Shown in pieces: positions 17,567 to 26,891 of a stretch of 64,000 nucleotides of DNA. The translations under genes were made by a program, and so were the position numbers. How positions within the stretch are numbered: position 1 is the first letter of the stretch; each line of letters begins with the position of its first letter. A model generated the notes under the pieces. The model was not told where the DNA came from and ran no database searches. It worked only from the letters and a program-made list of their open reading frames with translations. Source of the stretch: CAZDET01 sp964504335 (GTDB taxonomy: Bacteria; Bacteroidota; Bacteroidia; Chitinophagales; Saprospiraceae); assembly GCA_964504335.1 (NCBI GenBank), contig CAZDET010000016.1, forward strand, positions 20,749-84,748, given 5' to 3'.

Positions 17567-19279
17567 TTATTGAAGTTGAATCCGCTTCGCTACCGGCCCA
17601 CGGTCGGTAGCAACCTCTAGCCAATAAGCGCCTGCCGGTAAGTAGTGGAGATCAGTCAGACGGACCCTGCCTTGATTGAAGGGAATTGAAGTGAACCACG
17701 TTCGAACCATCTGTCCAATCGCGTTATATAGCCGAATTGGGCCGGCCAGATTAACGTCCGGATCGGCCCATTCGATCGTCAAATGGTCACTGGTAGGGTT
17801 GGGATACACCCGCAAATCGATAGATCGTTGAAAATGAGTAGTATTTGTAACTAATCTACCACCTTCTTCTACCACATAGACCCGATCCAATTCAAGGTCG
17901 ACAAACGTCTCTACCTTCCCGGATGGCCAGAATACCGTCACCGAATCAATCCGTTCTGTAAGGCCCAGGCCAAAGTGGAGCTTCAGGCTGTTCTGCCCGG
18001 CAAAACCGCTTGCCCCAATGACTTGATCCGCCCACAATTCCTCGCCGGCGCGAACCTCCACGCGGGCGCCAATGGCCGATCGATTGCTTTCGGTGCCGAT
18101 CAAATTGAATCCAACCCAGCGATAGGGGTGAATTCCTTCATTGATAAAAAGTTCGTTACCACTGTTTTTTCCCGTGTTGGCGACAAATATATCCGATAAT
18201 CCATCCTTGTTAAAATCGGCACAGACTGCCGCATAACCGCCGAGATAGCTTTCCAGCGGGGTGTTGTTACTCTCAATTTCGAAAGTTAAATCGCCCCGGT
18301 TGCGATATAGCAGGTTGGGATACGCTTCGTTGTATACCAAGAATGGAGTCTCGTTGCTGACATATATATCCTGCCAGCCGTCGTTGTCGCAGTCAAAGAA
18401 AAAAGTTCCCCATCCCATACCGATATCAGTAACGCCCGCTGAGGTAGAAATTTCTTCAAATGTACCGTCTTGCTGATTCAGGAAAAGGGCATTTTCATAT
18501 AAGTTGGTAATGTATACATCCAGGTAGCCGTCGCCGTTAATGTCGCCGGCATCCACCCCCATACCCTGGCCGGCGAAATTGAGTCCGGAACTGACGGATA
18601 CATCCCGAAAGCGGCCATCGCCCTGGTTTTGATAGAGAATATTGGGCTGGTTGGCATCGTGCGTCAGGTAGAGATCCTGGTCGCCGTCGTTGTCGTAATC
18701 GAAGAAAAGGGCACCCATAGCGATTCCCTTGTCGGTTGCACCGAATGGCACCGTCACGTCCATGTAAACGCCTCGTTCGTTGCGGTACAGGTAATTTTCC
18801 GTACCTAAATTGGCGAAATACAAATCCAGGTCGCTGTCGTTGTCGATATCGGCCAGCAGTACACACTGCACGCGATCATTCACGTACACGCCCATTTCGG
18901 TGGTGATATCGGTAAATGTTCCGTTGCCCTCATTGCGAAAAACCAGGCTTGGTTCGAGGCGATTACCCAGCACCACGTCCGGATCGCCATCGTTATCCAG
19001 ATCACCCCACGCGCTGGATACGGTTTGTCCAGTGTGGGCCAGTCCGGCGCTTGGAGCAACATCGGCAAATTGCCCGTTGCCAAGGTTGCGGAACAACTTG
19101 TTCGGGCCGTCCAAACGCGATACGTAAATGTCTTCCCAACCGTCTCCGTCGAAGTCTACTACAGCTGCTCCCCGGTTCATACCAGTGGAGTTAATACCGG
19201 CGGTTACCGATTGGTCGGAAAATTGAATTTGCGCACACAGCAGGGTAGGGGAGAGCAGGAAAAGAAGGTAACGAAGCAT
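17567..19279 (-). CDS. Secreted seven-repeat FG-GAP/VCBS protein with ASPIC/UnbV and T9SS sorting domains
   Basis: 570 residues with signal peptide MLRYLLFLLSPTLLCAQ. Seven acidic calcium-loop repeats can be read (DFDGDGWEDIYV, DLDNDGDPDVVL, DIDNDSDLDLYF, DYDNDGDQDLYL, DINGDGYLDVYI, DCDNDGWQDIYV, DFNKDGLSDIFV), which would close a seven-bladed beta-propeller. An ASPIC/UnbV module follows (IGARVEVRAGEELWADQVIG to FWPSGK). The C-terminus has the sorting-domain motif LRVYPNPTSDHLTIEW and ends YWLEVATDRG...RIQLQ, so it is probably secreted through the type IX system and attached to the surface. Ligand unknown. Confidence 0.9.
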   Translation of the reverse strand: MLRYLLFLLSPTLLCAQIQFSDQSVTAGINSTGMNRGAAVVDFDGDGWEDIYVSRLDGPNKLFRNLGNGQFADVAPSAGLAHTGQTVSSAWGDLDNDGDPDVVLGNRLEPSLVFRNEGNGTFTDITTEMGVYVNDRVQCVLLADIDNDSDLDLYFANLGTENYLYRNERGVYMDVTVPFGATDKGIAMGALFFDYDNDGDQDLYLTHDANQPNILYQNQGDGRFRDVSVSSGLNFAGQGMGVDAGDINGDGYLDVYITNLYENALFLNQQDGTFEEISTSAGVTDIGMGWGTFFFDCDNDGWQDIYVSNETPFLVYNEAYPNLLYRNRGDLTFEIESNNTPLESYLGGYAAVCADFNKDGLSDIFVANTGKNSGNELFINEGIHPYRWVGFNLIGTESNRSAIGARVEVRAGEELWADQVIGASGFAGQNSLKLHFGLGLTERIDSVTVFWPSGKVETFVDLELDRVYVVEEGGRLVTNTTHFQRSIDLRVYPNPTSDHLTIEWADPDVNLAGPIRLYNAIGQMVRTWFTSIPFNQGRVRLTDLHYLPAGAYWLEVATDRGPVAKRIQLQ

Positions 19280-19300
19280 TGCTGTATCAGGTTAGATATT

Positions 19301-19360
19301 TAGACTTTTAGACCTTTAGAAAGCAGAAAAATCTACTAACTAAAGGTCCAAAAGTCTAAT
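19301..19360 (-). repeat. AT-rich intergenic hairpin, copy A
   Basis: Left arm 19301-19320 and right arm 19341-19360 are 20-base inverted repeats built from TTTAGAC/CTTTAG units. The single mismatch becomes a G-U pair only in minus-strand RNA. It lies 14 bases past the stop of the SusE/F gene. See the related copies at 21279 and 26803. Confidence 0.75.
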
Positions 19361-19374
19361 AGCCTAAAAGTCGA

Positions 19375-21237
19375 TCATTCAAACGAATACGTCAACGTAT
19401 TCACATTCAACTTCACGGTGTAATCTCCCGCGGTGGTTGGGATGTTTCCTCCGTTGAAGATGGCTGCACCACTCGGGAAATCAGTGCCTCCCCAGTTGAT
19501 GGGCCAGTCGTCATTGGCGCGGAACTTGACTTCGCCATCGATCAAAGTGATCGCAATACTGACTTCACCCGCCGTGCCGGTAGCGGTCATATCGGTATCG
19601 GAATCCCAACCGGTGGGCGTAGCAGAGCCGATGATACCGATCGATAGCGGTGTGAAGCTGTAATCGCCCGTTTCCGGATTGAAGGTCACTTCGTAAATTC
19701 CTGCCGATACGGGGATATTATCGCCATCCTGGGTGCCGGTACCACTTGGGAAATCGGTTGTTCCCCAATTCACGGCCCAGTCGTCGTCGGCGCGGAATTT
19801 GGCGGCCCCATCGATCAAACCGATAATGATGCTGAACGTACCATCGTCGTTGCGGGTCATATCCGTGTCGGCATCCCATCCGCCGGGTGTAGCATCGCCA
19901 ATGATGCCGATGTTGGTGAAGCCCATGTCTTCCTCAAAGCGGTAAGTGAGGTTGTTGCGGTCGAAGGTGATGTCGTAAACGCCGGCAGTGACGATGATAT
20001 TCGGACCGTTGAAAATGGCAGAGCCGCTGGGAAATTCCTCCCCGCCCCAGTTCTGGTCCCAGCCGTCATTGGCGCGGAACTTGACTTCACCGTCGGTCAG
20101 TTCGAAATTATCGATAGAGAAGGTGCCGTCGCCGTTGTCCGTCAAATCGGTATCGGAATCCCAGCCGGTAGGCGTGGCAGAGCCGATAATGCCCAGGCTC
20201 GGGAAGCGCAGGAACTCAAAGCTGTAGGCGAGCGTAGCGTCATTGAACGTTACGCTGTAAAATGCTTCATCCAGCGAATCGGGGAAAGTCGCATTTCCAG
20301 CGAACGCTTCTGCAATGCCGTCACCGTCGGGATCGCCGAAGTTCTGCCCCATAAAGTCGGGCATTTCGGCGAAGCGGAAGTTGTCGCCTGGGGCAAGCTG
20401 TACCTCGTCAAGAATCCAAGTGTTATCGTCCAGTAGGTTGAACTGGTACTCGTTGCCAAAGAACTCGTTGAAAGAACCAAGCAAGAAGAGACCGGATACG
20501 TTTTGGGCAAACGTAACTGCCGGTACCACCGAGTAGGTCAGTGTCTGATCGTTAAAACGGACGTTCACCGGGCCATTGGAGCCACATTCGGTGTTGCCAT
20601 TTCCGCCAGGGCCATAGTTGGATTCCATTTTTCCGTTACAATCGGCGTCGCCCCAGTCTTCGTCGCACCAGTCTTCGCAGTTCTTGAACTTCCAGCCACC
20701 GCCCATCAGGTTCACGTTCTTGATTTCCCAGGTATTATTGCCCACCAGGTTCATTACATCAAAGCCCCAGCCGTTGAATTCGCCGGCAATGAACATTTCA
20801 GCGTGGTTCGCCGCAAATAATTGCGTAGACACCAACAGTGGGAAGTCCCGTTCGGTCCGCTGGCCATCCGTATCTACGGCGATCAGGGAGATAGTGTAGG
20901 CGCCTGTGTCAAGTGTAGCGGCATTGAAATCAGAACCCGGAATAGAAACCGAATCCATCGTGGTACTTGAAAACGTCACGTTTGTCGACGCCAACGAGCT
21001 ACCCGATGCATCCGTTAGGCTGAGCGAAGCCGAACTCAACGGAGAGTTAGAGCCGTCGGCCAGCACCACCGTAATATCAAAATCCGTACCCACACGTACC
21101 TGCCCGTTTGGGTTCACACTCACTACGCTCGGGCTGAACTGGGTCAGCGCCGCTACGTTCACGTCCTCCCGCGTACAGCTGAAAAGGAGCATCAGCAGTA
21201 GAGTGCACAATGAATATATGTTGAAAAAAGGTTTCAT
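19375..21237 (-). CDS. SusE/SusF-like glycan-binding surface lipoprotein
   Basis: 620 residues with a lipobox (LLFSC, Cys21). After an Ig-like domain (about 30-135) come five SusE/F-type beta-sandwich units. The first two are divergent (FIAGEFNGWGFDVMNL; FLLGSFNEFFGNEYQF); the last three are close copies with the pattern IGIIGSATPTGWDSDTDMT ... KFRANDDW..NWG..FPSG. Tryptophan-rich WDQNWGGE-type motifs are where family members bind starch or other glucans. It is third in a SusC-SusD-SusE/F order on the minus strand, so it probably presents glycan to the SusCD pump. The SusE versus SusF distinction cannot be made. Confidence 0.85.
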   Translation of the reverse strand: MKPFFNIYSLCTLLLMLLFSCTREDVNVAALTQFSPSVVSVNPNGQVRVGTDFDITVVLADGSNSPLSSASLSLTDASGSSLASTNVTFSSTTMDSVSIPGSDFNAATLDTGAYTISLIAVDTDGQRTERDFPLLVSTQLFAANHAEMFIAGEFNGWGFDVMNLVGNNTWEIKNVNLMGGGWKFKNCEDWCDEDWGDADCNGKMESNYGPGGNGNTECGSNGPVNVRFNDQTLTYSVVPAVTFAQNVSGLFLLGSFNEFFGNEYQFNLLDDNTWILDEVQLAPGDNFRFAEMPDFMGQNFGDPDGDGIAEAFAGNATFPDSLDEAFYSVTFNDATLAYSFEFLRFPSLGIIGSATPTGWDSDTDLTDNGDGTFSIDNFELTDGEVKFRANDGWDQNWGGEEFPSGSAIFNGPNIIVTAGVYDITFDRNNLTYRFEEDMGFTNIGIIGDATPGGWDADTDMTRNDDGTFSIIIGLIDGAAKFRADDDWAVNWGTTDFPSGTGTQDGDNIPVSAGIYEVTFNPETGDYSFTPLSIGIIGSATPTGWDSDTDMTATGTAGEVSIAITLIDGEVKFRANDDWPINWGGTDFPSGAAIFNGGNIPTTAGDYTVKLNVNTLTYSFE

Positions 21238-21278
21238 TATAATTTAAGGTTTAAAAGTCTCTGAATCTGAAGTAGAGG

Positions 21279-21335
21279 TTAGATTTTAGTTCTTTAAAAG
21301 TGAAATATTCGCCCCATCAAAGAACTAAAATCTAA
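21279..21335 (-). repeat. AT-rich intergenic hairpin, copy B
   Basis: TTAGATTTTAGTTCTTT (21279-21295) pairs perfectly over 17 bases with 21319-21335. It is located 21 bases after the susD-like stop and before the SusE/F start. Same composition and position class as copies A and C. Confidence 0.75.
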
Positions 21336-21356
21336 GATCTATAATCTGTATTCCAA

Positions 21357-22928
21357 TCAATACCCCGTATTCTGCCGTAGGTTCTCATTGGCCAGAAGTT
21401 CCTGCGCGGGCAAGGGAAATAATACGCGGAAGGGTTCGGTGGTTTGCCCCTCTGGCACGCCTCCCTTCCAGGGCCAGACACCATTTTCGGCAAACTGACC
21501 GAAGCGAATACGGTCTTGACGGCGATGGGCCTCCCAATACAACTCACGGGCACGTTCATCCAGGATGAAGTCCAATGTAAGATCCGCTTCGGTGATGTTG
21601 CCGGCTTCATTGTTGTAGGCCCGTTCGCGCAATTCATTGATCAGGCTTACGGCCGTAGCCGTGCTGCCACCGCCACCCCGCAGTACACTCTCGGCATAAA
21701 TCAGGTAGGCATCCGCCAGGCGGAACATGGGATAGTCCGTATCCGGGAACGTGAGGTCAGAACCGATCTCACCGGTAGAGGTCACATTCTGGTATTTTGG
21801 TACGGCAAAGCCTTCGGTGAACTCGGTAACCGTTTCAATGGATTTCGTCTGGCCTTCTGTAAAGAATATGGCTCGCTCATCGGTATTACCGTCTACATCG
21901 GGGAAGAGGTCGACGAAAGTACTCGTGGTGCGCAAGCCGCCCCAACCCACGTTAACTCCGAAGGCCTCCGGATCCATACTCCCTCCAATGGCTGCATGTA
22001 CCAGATAAGTAGTCCCTCCAAACGATTGGGTATTCAAACCATCCTGCGGGACGGCAAATATAATCTCCGTCGAAAGGTGATTATCCGCCAGGAAGTTGTG
22101 GTGGTATTCATCCATGAGCGTATACGTGCGGCTATCGATCACTTTCTGGCTGGCTTCGAGAGCCTCGGCGTAGCGGGCAGTCCCTGTATAGACCTCAGCA
22201 TTGAGGAACAACTTCGCCTGAAGCATCCAGAGAGCGGCGCGATCGGCGCGGCCGTACAAGTTTTCACCCGGAGCCACCATGGTCGATTCGATATCGGCTA
22301 GTTCGTCCACTAAAAAGTTGAAAATGGTAGATCGATCTATCTGGATGGGAGCATCCGAACCTACAGAGCTTTCCTCCGTGTAAAACGGGATATCCCCGAA
22401 GATATCAATACCGTGCCAGTAGCTTAGCGCCCGCAAAAAGCGCACTTCCGCCCGAAAAGTGGGCATCTGGTCGCGTACGTCCTGGCTAATACCACGGGCT
22501 TCTAGTTTGTCATCCGTAGTTTCGCGCAAGAATTCGTTCGCCATAGAAACCTGGAAGAAGATCCGGTAGTACATGGCCCGCATAAACTGGTTTTCAGCCG
22601 TCCAGGTGTGGTTGTGAATATCGGGAACTCCCTCGTCGTTCCAGGCGATGATGGCCTCCTCCGTCGACAACTCCTGCAGCTGCCAGTAGGTGCGGATATA
22701 CTGGGAGAAGCCTTCGTCCAAACTGGAAATATCGGCCGCGCCCGCAGGTCCTTGCTGTCCGGTCACGGCCAATCCGGCATAGACCCGGGCGAGGAATTGC
22801 TCGTAGGCAGCGTCCTCTGACAAGGCGACATCGGGCACCGCCGTACTGAGCGGCTGTAGATCTAAATCCGTACAGGCCGTCGCTAGTAGCAAGGCTGCAG
22901 CAGATAAACAATACAATATATATTTCAT
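21357..22928 (-). CDS. SusD/RagB-family glycan-binding lipoprotein
   Basis: 523 residues. MKYILYCLSAAALLLATAC gives a lipoprotein signal (Cys at about 19). The SusD pattern is clear: DLDLQPLSTAVPDVALSEDAAYEQFLARVYAGL at the N-terminus, an internal TPR-like helical core (ALWMLQAKLFLNAEVYTGTARYAEALEASQKVID), DYPMFRLADAYLIYAESVLRGGG, and the C-terminal LDFILDERARELYWEAHRRQDRIRFGQF. It caps the SusC barrel and helps load substrate. ATG 22928 is preferred over ATG 22940. It begins about 20 bases after the susC-like stop. Confidence 0.94.
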   Translation of the reverse strand: MKYILYCLSAAALLLATACTDLDLQPLSTAVPDVALSEDAAYEQFLARVYAGLAVTGQQGPAGAADISSLDEGFSQYIRTYWQLQELSTEEAIIAWNDEGVPDIHNHTWTAENQFMRAMYYRIFFQVSMANEFLRETTDDKLEARGISQDVRDQMPTFRAEVRFLRALSYWHGIDIFGDIPFYTEESSVGSDAPIQIDRSTIFNFLVDELADIESTMVAPGENLYGRADRAALWMLQAKLFLNAEVYTGTARYAEALEASQKVIDSRTYTLMDEYHHNFLADNHLSTEIIFAVPQDGLNTQSFGGTTYLVHAAIGGSMDPEAFGVNVGWGGLRTTSTFVDLFPDVDGNTDERAIFFTEGQTKSIETVTEFTEGFAVPKYQNVTSTGEIGSDLTFPDTDYPMFRLADAYLIYAESVLRGGGGSTATAVSLINELRERAYNNEAGNITEADLTLDFILDERARELYWEAHRRQDRIRFGQFAENGVWPWKGGVPEGQTTEPFRVLFPLPAQELLANENLRQNTGY

Positions 22929-22949
22929 AGTTGTAAGCATTTGATTTTA

Positions 22950-25895
22950 TTAAAGTCCGAGGTTTACTCCAAACACAAAGGTGCGTGGCCGTGGGTAGGG
23001 GTTAATATCGATGCCTCCTACTTCCGGGTCTAACCCACTGTATTCGGTAAGCACGAATACATTCTGAACGGTACCGTAAAACATCAGATTTACGCCGCCC
23101 AAATTGGGGACCCGGTAACCGAGCCGTACGTTATCCATACGCAGGAAGGAGGCATCCTCCAGATATACGTCTGAGAAAAAGCGCGCACCGGTAAATTGAT
23201 TGACGAGCACGGATTCGTGCAGATTATTGAGAAATCCAGCTCCCGTAAGTGCTTCGCTAAAGCCGAGGCTGGAGGCATTGTTATTATACACGTCGTTGCC
23301 GATCGATCCCCGCAAGGTGAAACTCAGATCAAAACTTCCGTAGGTAAGGTTGGAGGTTAGGCCTAGCAGCACATCCGGTGCGGGATTACCTACCGGCCGC
23401 TTGTCGAGATCATTAACCATTCCGTCCTCGTTGAGGTCGGCATACGAGTTGGCATCCGGTCCGTCGATTGGGGTACCATTCGAATCAAATTGTTGTTCGA
23501 AAAGGAAGAAGGAATTGACCGCTTCACCCACGCGAATGATTTGCACCTGGTTACCAACGCCGCCGGAAATCCCGCCGGTCAATATACCGGAACCACTGAT
23601 AGCGCTAATGTTGAGCACTTCGTTGCGATTGTAAGCGGCGTTAGCGCTTACCTGCCAGTTGAGCTTGTTGCGATCGAGGACTGTGGCCGATACCGTAAGC
23701 TCGATTCCTTCGTTTTCGATTTCGCCGATGTTCGTCGTCACTCGGTCGGTTAGGTTCGTTCCTGCTGGCACATTGACGGTTAATAGCAGGTCATCCGTCC
23801 GCTTGTAGTAGGCGTCGATGCTGGCTGTCAGGCGTCCCTGTGCAAAACCGAAGTCCAGTCCGATGTTGGTGGAGCTGGTCTCTTCCCACTTGAGTGCCGG
23901 GTCGTACCCATTGGGACGGATCGTCGTGATGAATTCATCGCCGAATTGGTAGCGCGTCTGCGGATCGCTTGGAGACAGAGTTGGCAAGTAGAGGTAATTG
24001 CCGAAGTCCTGGTTACCGGTAATACCCCATCCAACGCGGAGCTTCAGATCGGAGAAGACTTCGTTTAGTCCGGTGGCAAAATCTTCCTGGAGAATGCGCC
24101 AGGCAAAGGCAGCAGATGGGAACCATCCCCAGCGATTATCCGGGCCAAAGCGGGTAGAACCATCCCGGCGCAGGGTACCGGTGAGTAGGTAGCGCTCATC
24201 GAAGTTGAAGTTGAGGCGGCCGTAGAAGGAAATCAACCGGTTTTCGTTGATGTCCACCCTGGTGAGAATACGCTCGGCAACATCGAGGTTGTTTGTGCCG
24301 AATATGTCGGTGGAAAGATCTCTGGCGTCGATCTCCTTGAAGCTGTTCTCAAAATCCTGATAGGAATAACCGGCAGTGACCTTAAAGTTGAGTTGACCAA
24401 AATCCCGAGTGTAATCCAGATAGGCTTCGAGTAGGGCGCTATTGCGGTCGGCCTCCTGTACGAGCGCCTGCCCTACGAAATTATTGTCACGGATGGTAGT
24501 TGGCGTAAATCCGTCGAATTCACTCTGGTAATCATCATACGCCAAGATGACCCTCGAATTAAGTCCGGGCACGAACTCCTCGAAATCGTACCCAAACTCA
24601 ATGCTAGCCAGATTGCGAACACCACGTCCAGTTCGATCGATGAGCGAAAGGGACGCGAGCGGGTTGCGGGGGGCCAGACCATTGTCGTAGGTAAAAAAGC
24701 CCGCAAATTCAGTAGCGGTAGGGTCAAAGGGCGATTGGGTTGGGTCGAAGGAGGCTGCCTGACCTACTACGCCGGGATCAAACTCGTCGTTCGTGAGCGC
24801 TCCCTTCAGGTTGGCTGATACATCCAGATTACCATTAAGGAAGGAATGCGAGTAACCTACGTTGTAATTGAAGCGCTCCGTGGAGGAGTTCTCTAGTACC
24901 CCTTCAATATCTTGATAGCCTACGGAGGCCCGGTAGCTTAAATTTTCACCACCGCCAGTAAAGCTCAGGTTGTGCGCCTGTCCTAGCCCCGAACGAGTAG
25001 CAAGGTCAAACCAATCGGTGCTCGCATTGCCGAGTTGGTCTAATTGCCCGGGAGCTGTACCGGCTACAAAGTTGCGAAACGATTCGGCATCGAGGGATTG
25101 TGGCCCTTCCCGAATTTCGGAAACAGTGAAATAGCCATCGTAGACGATGCGACCGGGTTGTCCGGCTTTCCCCTTTACCGTTGTGATTATCACCACCCCG
25201 TTGGCACCCCGCGACCCGTAGATAGCGGTGGCCGAGGCATCTTTGAGAATGGTGACATCCGCAATGTCGTTGGGACTCAGGAAGTTGAGCGGATTACGCC
25301 CCCCGACCAGACTCCCATTGTCGATGGGTACTCCGTCAATGACGAACAGCGGCTCGTTGGAAGCCGTAATGGAAGTACCCCCGCGAATGCGGATGCTCGT
25401 GCCCGCGCCGGGCTCCCCGCTGTTGTTTTGCACCTGGACGCCCGCCACCTTACCGGCGATCAGGTTGGTGGGAGATACAATCGCCCCCTGGTTAAATTCC
25501 CGGCTGTCGACTTTATTGACCGCCCCGGTCAGGTCTTCCTTCTTGACGGAGCCGTAACCGACTACTACAATTTCGTCTAAAAGTTCCCCAGGTACCAGGG
25601 TGACCTCCACCGTGGTCGTATTGGCGATATTCACTCGTTTAGAGCCGTAGCCGGTATAACTGAATTCAAGTTCAGTAGCAGTCTCCGGTACATCCAGAGT
25701 AAACGTACCGTCGAAGTCGGTGATTGTTCCTGACGAAGTACCGACGACAAGGACGTTCGCTCCGATCAGCGGTTCACCGTTTTCAGAGTCGGTGACTGTG
25801 CCGGTAATCGTGCGTTGTGCCACCAGTACTTGTGTTGCCAATAAGGCAAACACGAGTAGGCCACCGCGCAGGAAGTGGTTGAATGAGAGTTTCAT
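22950..25895 (-). CDS. SusC/RagA-family TonB-dependent transporter
   Basis: 981-residue outer-membrane active transporter. Signal peptide ends at QVLVAQ; then a carboxypeptidase-regulatory-like domain (TITGTVTDSENGEPLIGANVLVVGT), TonB-box-like DEIVVVGYGSVKKEDLTGAV, a plug domain with VQVQNNSGEPGAGTSIRIRGGTSI and DVTILKDASATAIYGSRGANGVVIITT, and a 22-strand barrel ending in FGVNLGL. It pairs with the SusD-like protein downstream. Start ATG 25895 matches the signal peptide; the frame is open to 25985 but the added residues are not signal-like. No sigma/anti-sigma pair or hybrid two-component regulator is next to it. Confidence 0.95.
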   Translation of the reverse strand: MKLSFNHFLRGGLLVFALLATQVLVAQRTITGTVTDSENGEPLIGANVLVVGTSSGTITDFDGTFTLDVPETATELEFSYTGYGSKRVNIANTTTVEVTLVPGELLDEIVVVGYGSVKKEDLTGAVNKVDSREFNQGAIVSPTNLIAGKVAGVQVQNNSGEPGAGTSIRIRGGTSITASNEPLFVIDGVPIDNGSLVGGRNPLNFLSPNDIADVTILKDASATAIYGSRGANGVVIITTVKGKAGQPGRIVYDGYFTVSEIREGPQSLDAESFRNFVAGTAPGQLDQLGNASTDWFDLATRSGLGQAHNLSFTGGGENLSYRASVGYQDIEGVLENSSTERFNYNVGYSHSFLNGNLDVSANLKGALTNDEFDPGVVGQAASFDPTQSPFDPTATEFAGFFTYDNGLAPRNPLASLSLIDRTGRGVRNLASIEFGYDFEEFVPGLNSRVILAYDDYQSEFDGFTPTTIRDNNFVGQALVQEADRNSALLEAYLDYTRDFGQLNFKVTAGYSYQDFENSFKEIDARDLSTDIFGTNNLDVAERILTRVDINENRLISFYGRLNFNFDERYLLTGTLRRDGSTRFGPDNRWGWFPSAAFAWRILQEDFATGLNEVFSDLKLRVGWGITGNQDFGNYLYLPTLSPSDPQTRYQFGDEFITTIRPNGYDPALKWEETSSTNIGLDFGFAQGRLTASIDAYYKRTDDLLLTVNVPAGTNLTDRVTTNIGEIENEGIELTVSATVLDRNKLNWQVSANAAYNRNEVLNISAISGSGILTGGISGGVGNQVQIIRVGEAVNSFFLFEQQFDSNGTPIDGPDANSYADLNEDGMVNDLDKRPVGNPAPDVLLGLTSNLTYGSFDLSFTLRGSIGNDVYNNNASSLGFSEALTGAGFLNNLHESVLVNQFTGARFFSDVYLEDASFLRMDNVRLGYRVPNLGGVNLMFYGTVQNVFVLTEYSGLDPEVGGIDINPYPRPRTFVFGVNLGL

Positions 25896-25918
25896 ACTTT
25901 TTCCAATGTTGAGTTTTT

Positions 25919-25926
25919 CAAAGATA
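25919..25926 (-). promoter_or_regulatory. -7 element (TATCTTTG) upstream of susC-like gene
   Basis: A perfect TAnnTTTG match on the minus strand, about 24 bases before the ATG. No TTG is seen at the expected -33 distance, so the promoter may need an activator, or the match may be chance. Confidence 0.35.
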
Positions 25927-26146
25927 GGTGGACCACATGGTGGTACCCGGTATGGACAGCCGCATAACCCCTTATCGGCAAACAATTGAATACCATCGTG
26001 GTGAGTAGTTGGATGTTCCCGACGAAGGTACAGAATGTAGGAAAAGATAAAGGAATGTTTGAGGAAAATAATTTTGCTAAGACGTCAGGAACCTTACAAT
26101 ATACCGCTATTACAAATTTCTAATATGCTTCTTCCTTAAAATCATA

Positions 26147-26174
26147 CCCGTCAATCAGAAGCCTGATTGACGGG
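26147..26174 (-). terminator. Terminator hairpin
   Basis: A perfect 12-bp stem, CCCGTCAATCAG / CTGATTGACGGG, with loop AAGC, located 9 bases past the stop of the gene at 26184. On the minus strand it is followed by TATGATTTT. Confidence 0.75.
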
Positions 26175-26183
26175 TAATGACTG

Positions 26184-26555
26184 TTAGGCGCGCGCCAAAT
26201 TGCGCGCCCACCGTACATCCATCTCGTATTTCGAAAAGATCATGGTTACTCCGGCGCTTAACTGCTGGAGGTACTGCCGTGCACTACCGATCGAACTGGA
26301 CCGGCCCACGGGTAAGTAAATCGCATAATCGACAGCCGTTTCGTTCGCTGACAACAGCCTCGACTCTACGTGCCGGCGCTTAGGATCCTCCACCACAAAA
26401 ATATTGAGATGGGCTTTTCCGTGTACGCGGCGGTACTTGCGCGAAGGTCCTTTGATAGCCGCGCGAAGGCGGTTGGTCAATACTTGACGAACGCGTTGCC
26501 CCTGAATCGCATCAATGGCCGATTCCTGGTGCATGTTGTAGATAGAAATTCTCAC
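26184..26555 (-). CDS. Hypothetical protein
   Basis: 123 residues from GTG 26555 (ATG 26534 is the alternative). Alternating strands and helices: VRISIYN, a basic segment RLRAAIKGPSRKYRRVHGKAH, then LNIFVVEDPKRRHVESRLLSANETAVDYAIYLPV. It has no signal peptide or membrane segment and no recognised domain. It is single, has its own terminator at 26147-26174, and precedes the susC-like gene on the same strand. The compact alpha/beta pattern supports a real gene; I cannot assign a role. Confidence 0.6.
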   Translation of the reverse strand: MRISIYNMHQESAIDAIQGQRVRQVLTNRLRAAIKGPSRKYRRVHGKAHLNIFVVEDPKRRHVESRLLSANETAVDYAIYLPVGRSSSIGSARQYLQQLSAGVTMIFSKYEMDVRWARNLARA

Positions 26556-26891
26556 AAAGCTCGGGTTGACTGTTTACAAATTGGGGTTTAGAACGTCTTC
26601 AGTGCAGGAGTTACAGCCAGTCATACCCAATTCCATACTTGAGAAACACCATACCGTTGAGTAATTGCAAATTGATCGAACGGCACACTATCAATATATC
26701 AATCGTCGTGCCAGACACGCATATCATTGATAATCAGTGTTTATTACATTGGTTTCCGCATATGTATTCCTCGTTGAGAGAGTGTTTCCGAAATTTGGAC
26801 CATTAGATATTTAGACATTTAGGTCTTTGTTTCGGAAGGAGTCCTAAAAAGCCTCAAGGTCTAAATATCTAATAGTCTAAAGGTCTCAGGA
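26556..26891. other. Intergenic region with hairpin C
   Basis: 336 bases between the M1 peptidase stop and the hypothetical gene at 26184-26555. It contains the AT-rich hairpin at 26803-26872; otherwise nothing coding is visible. Confidence 0.6.
26803..26872 (-). repeat. AT-rich intergenic hairpin, copy C
   Basis: TTAGATATTTAGAC (26803-26816) pairs perfectly over 14 bases with 26859-26872. The flanks carry further TTTAGG/GTCTAAAGG units. It lies 19 bases past the M1 peptidase stop. Confidence 0.75.

Noticed and set aside
21444..22301. Long open frame antisense to the susD-like gene
   Set aside because: Same reason: fully antisense to a strong SusD match and no family signal of its own.
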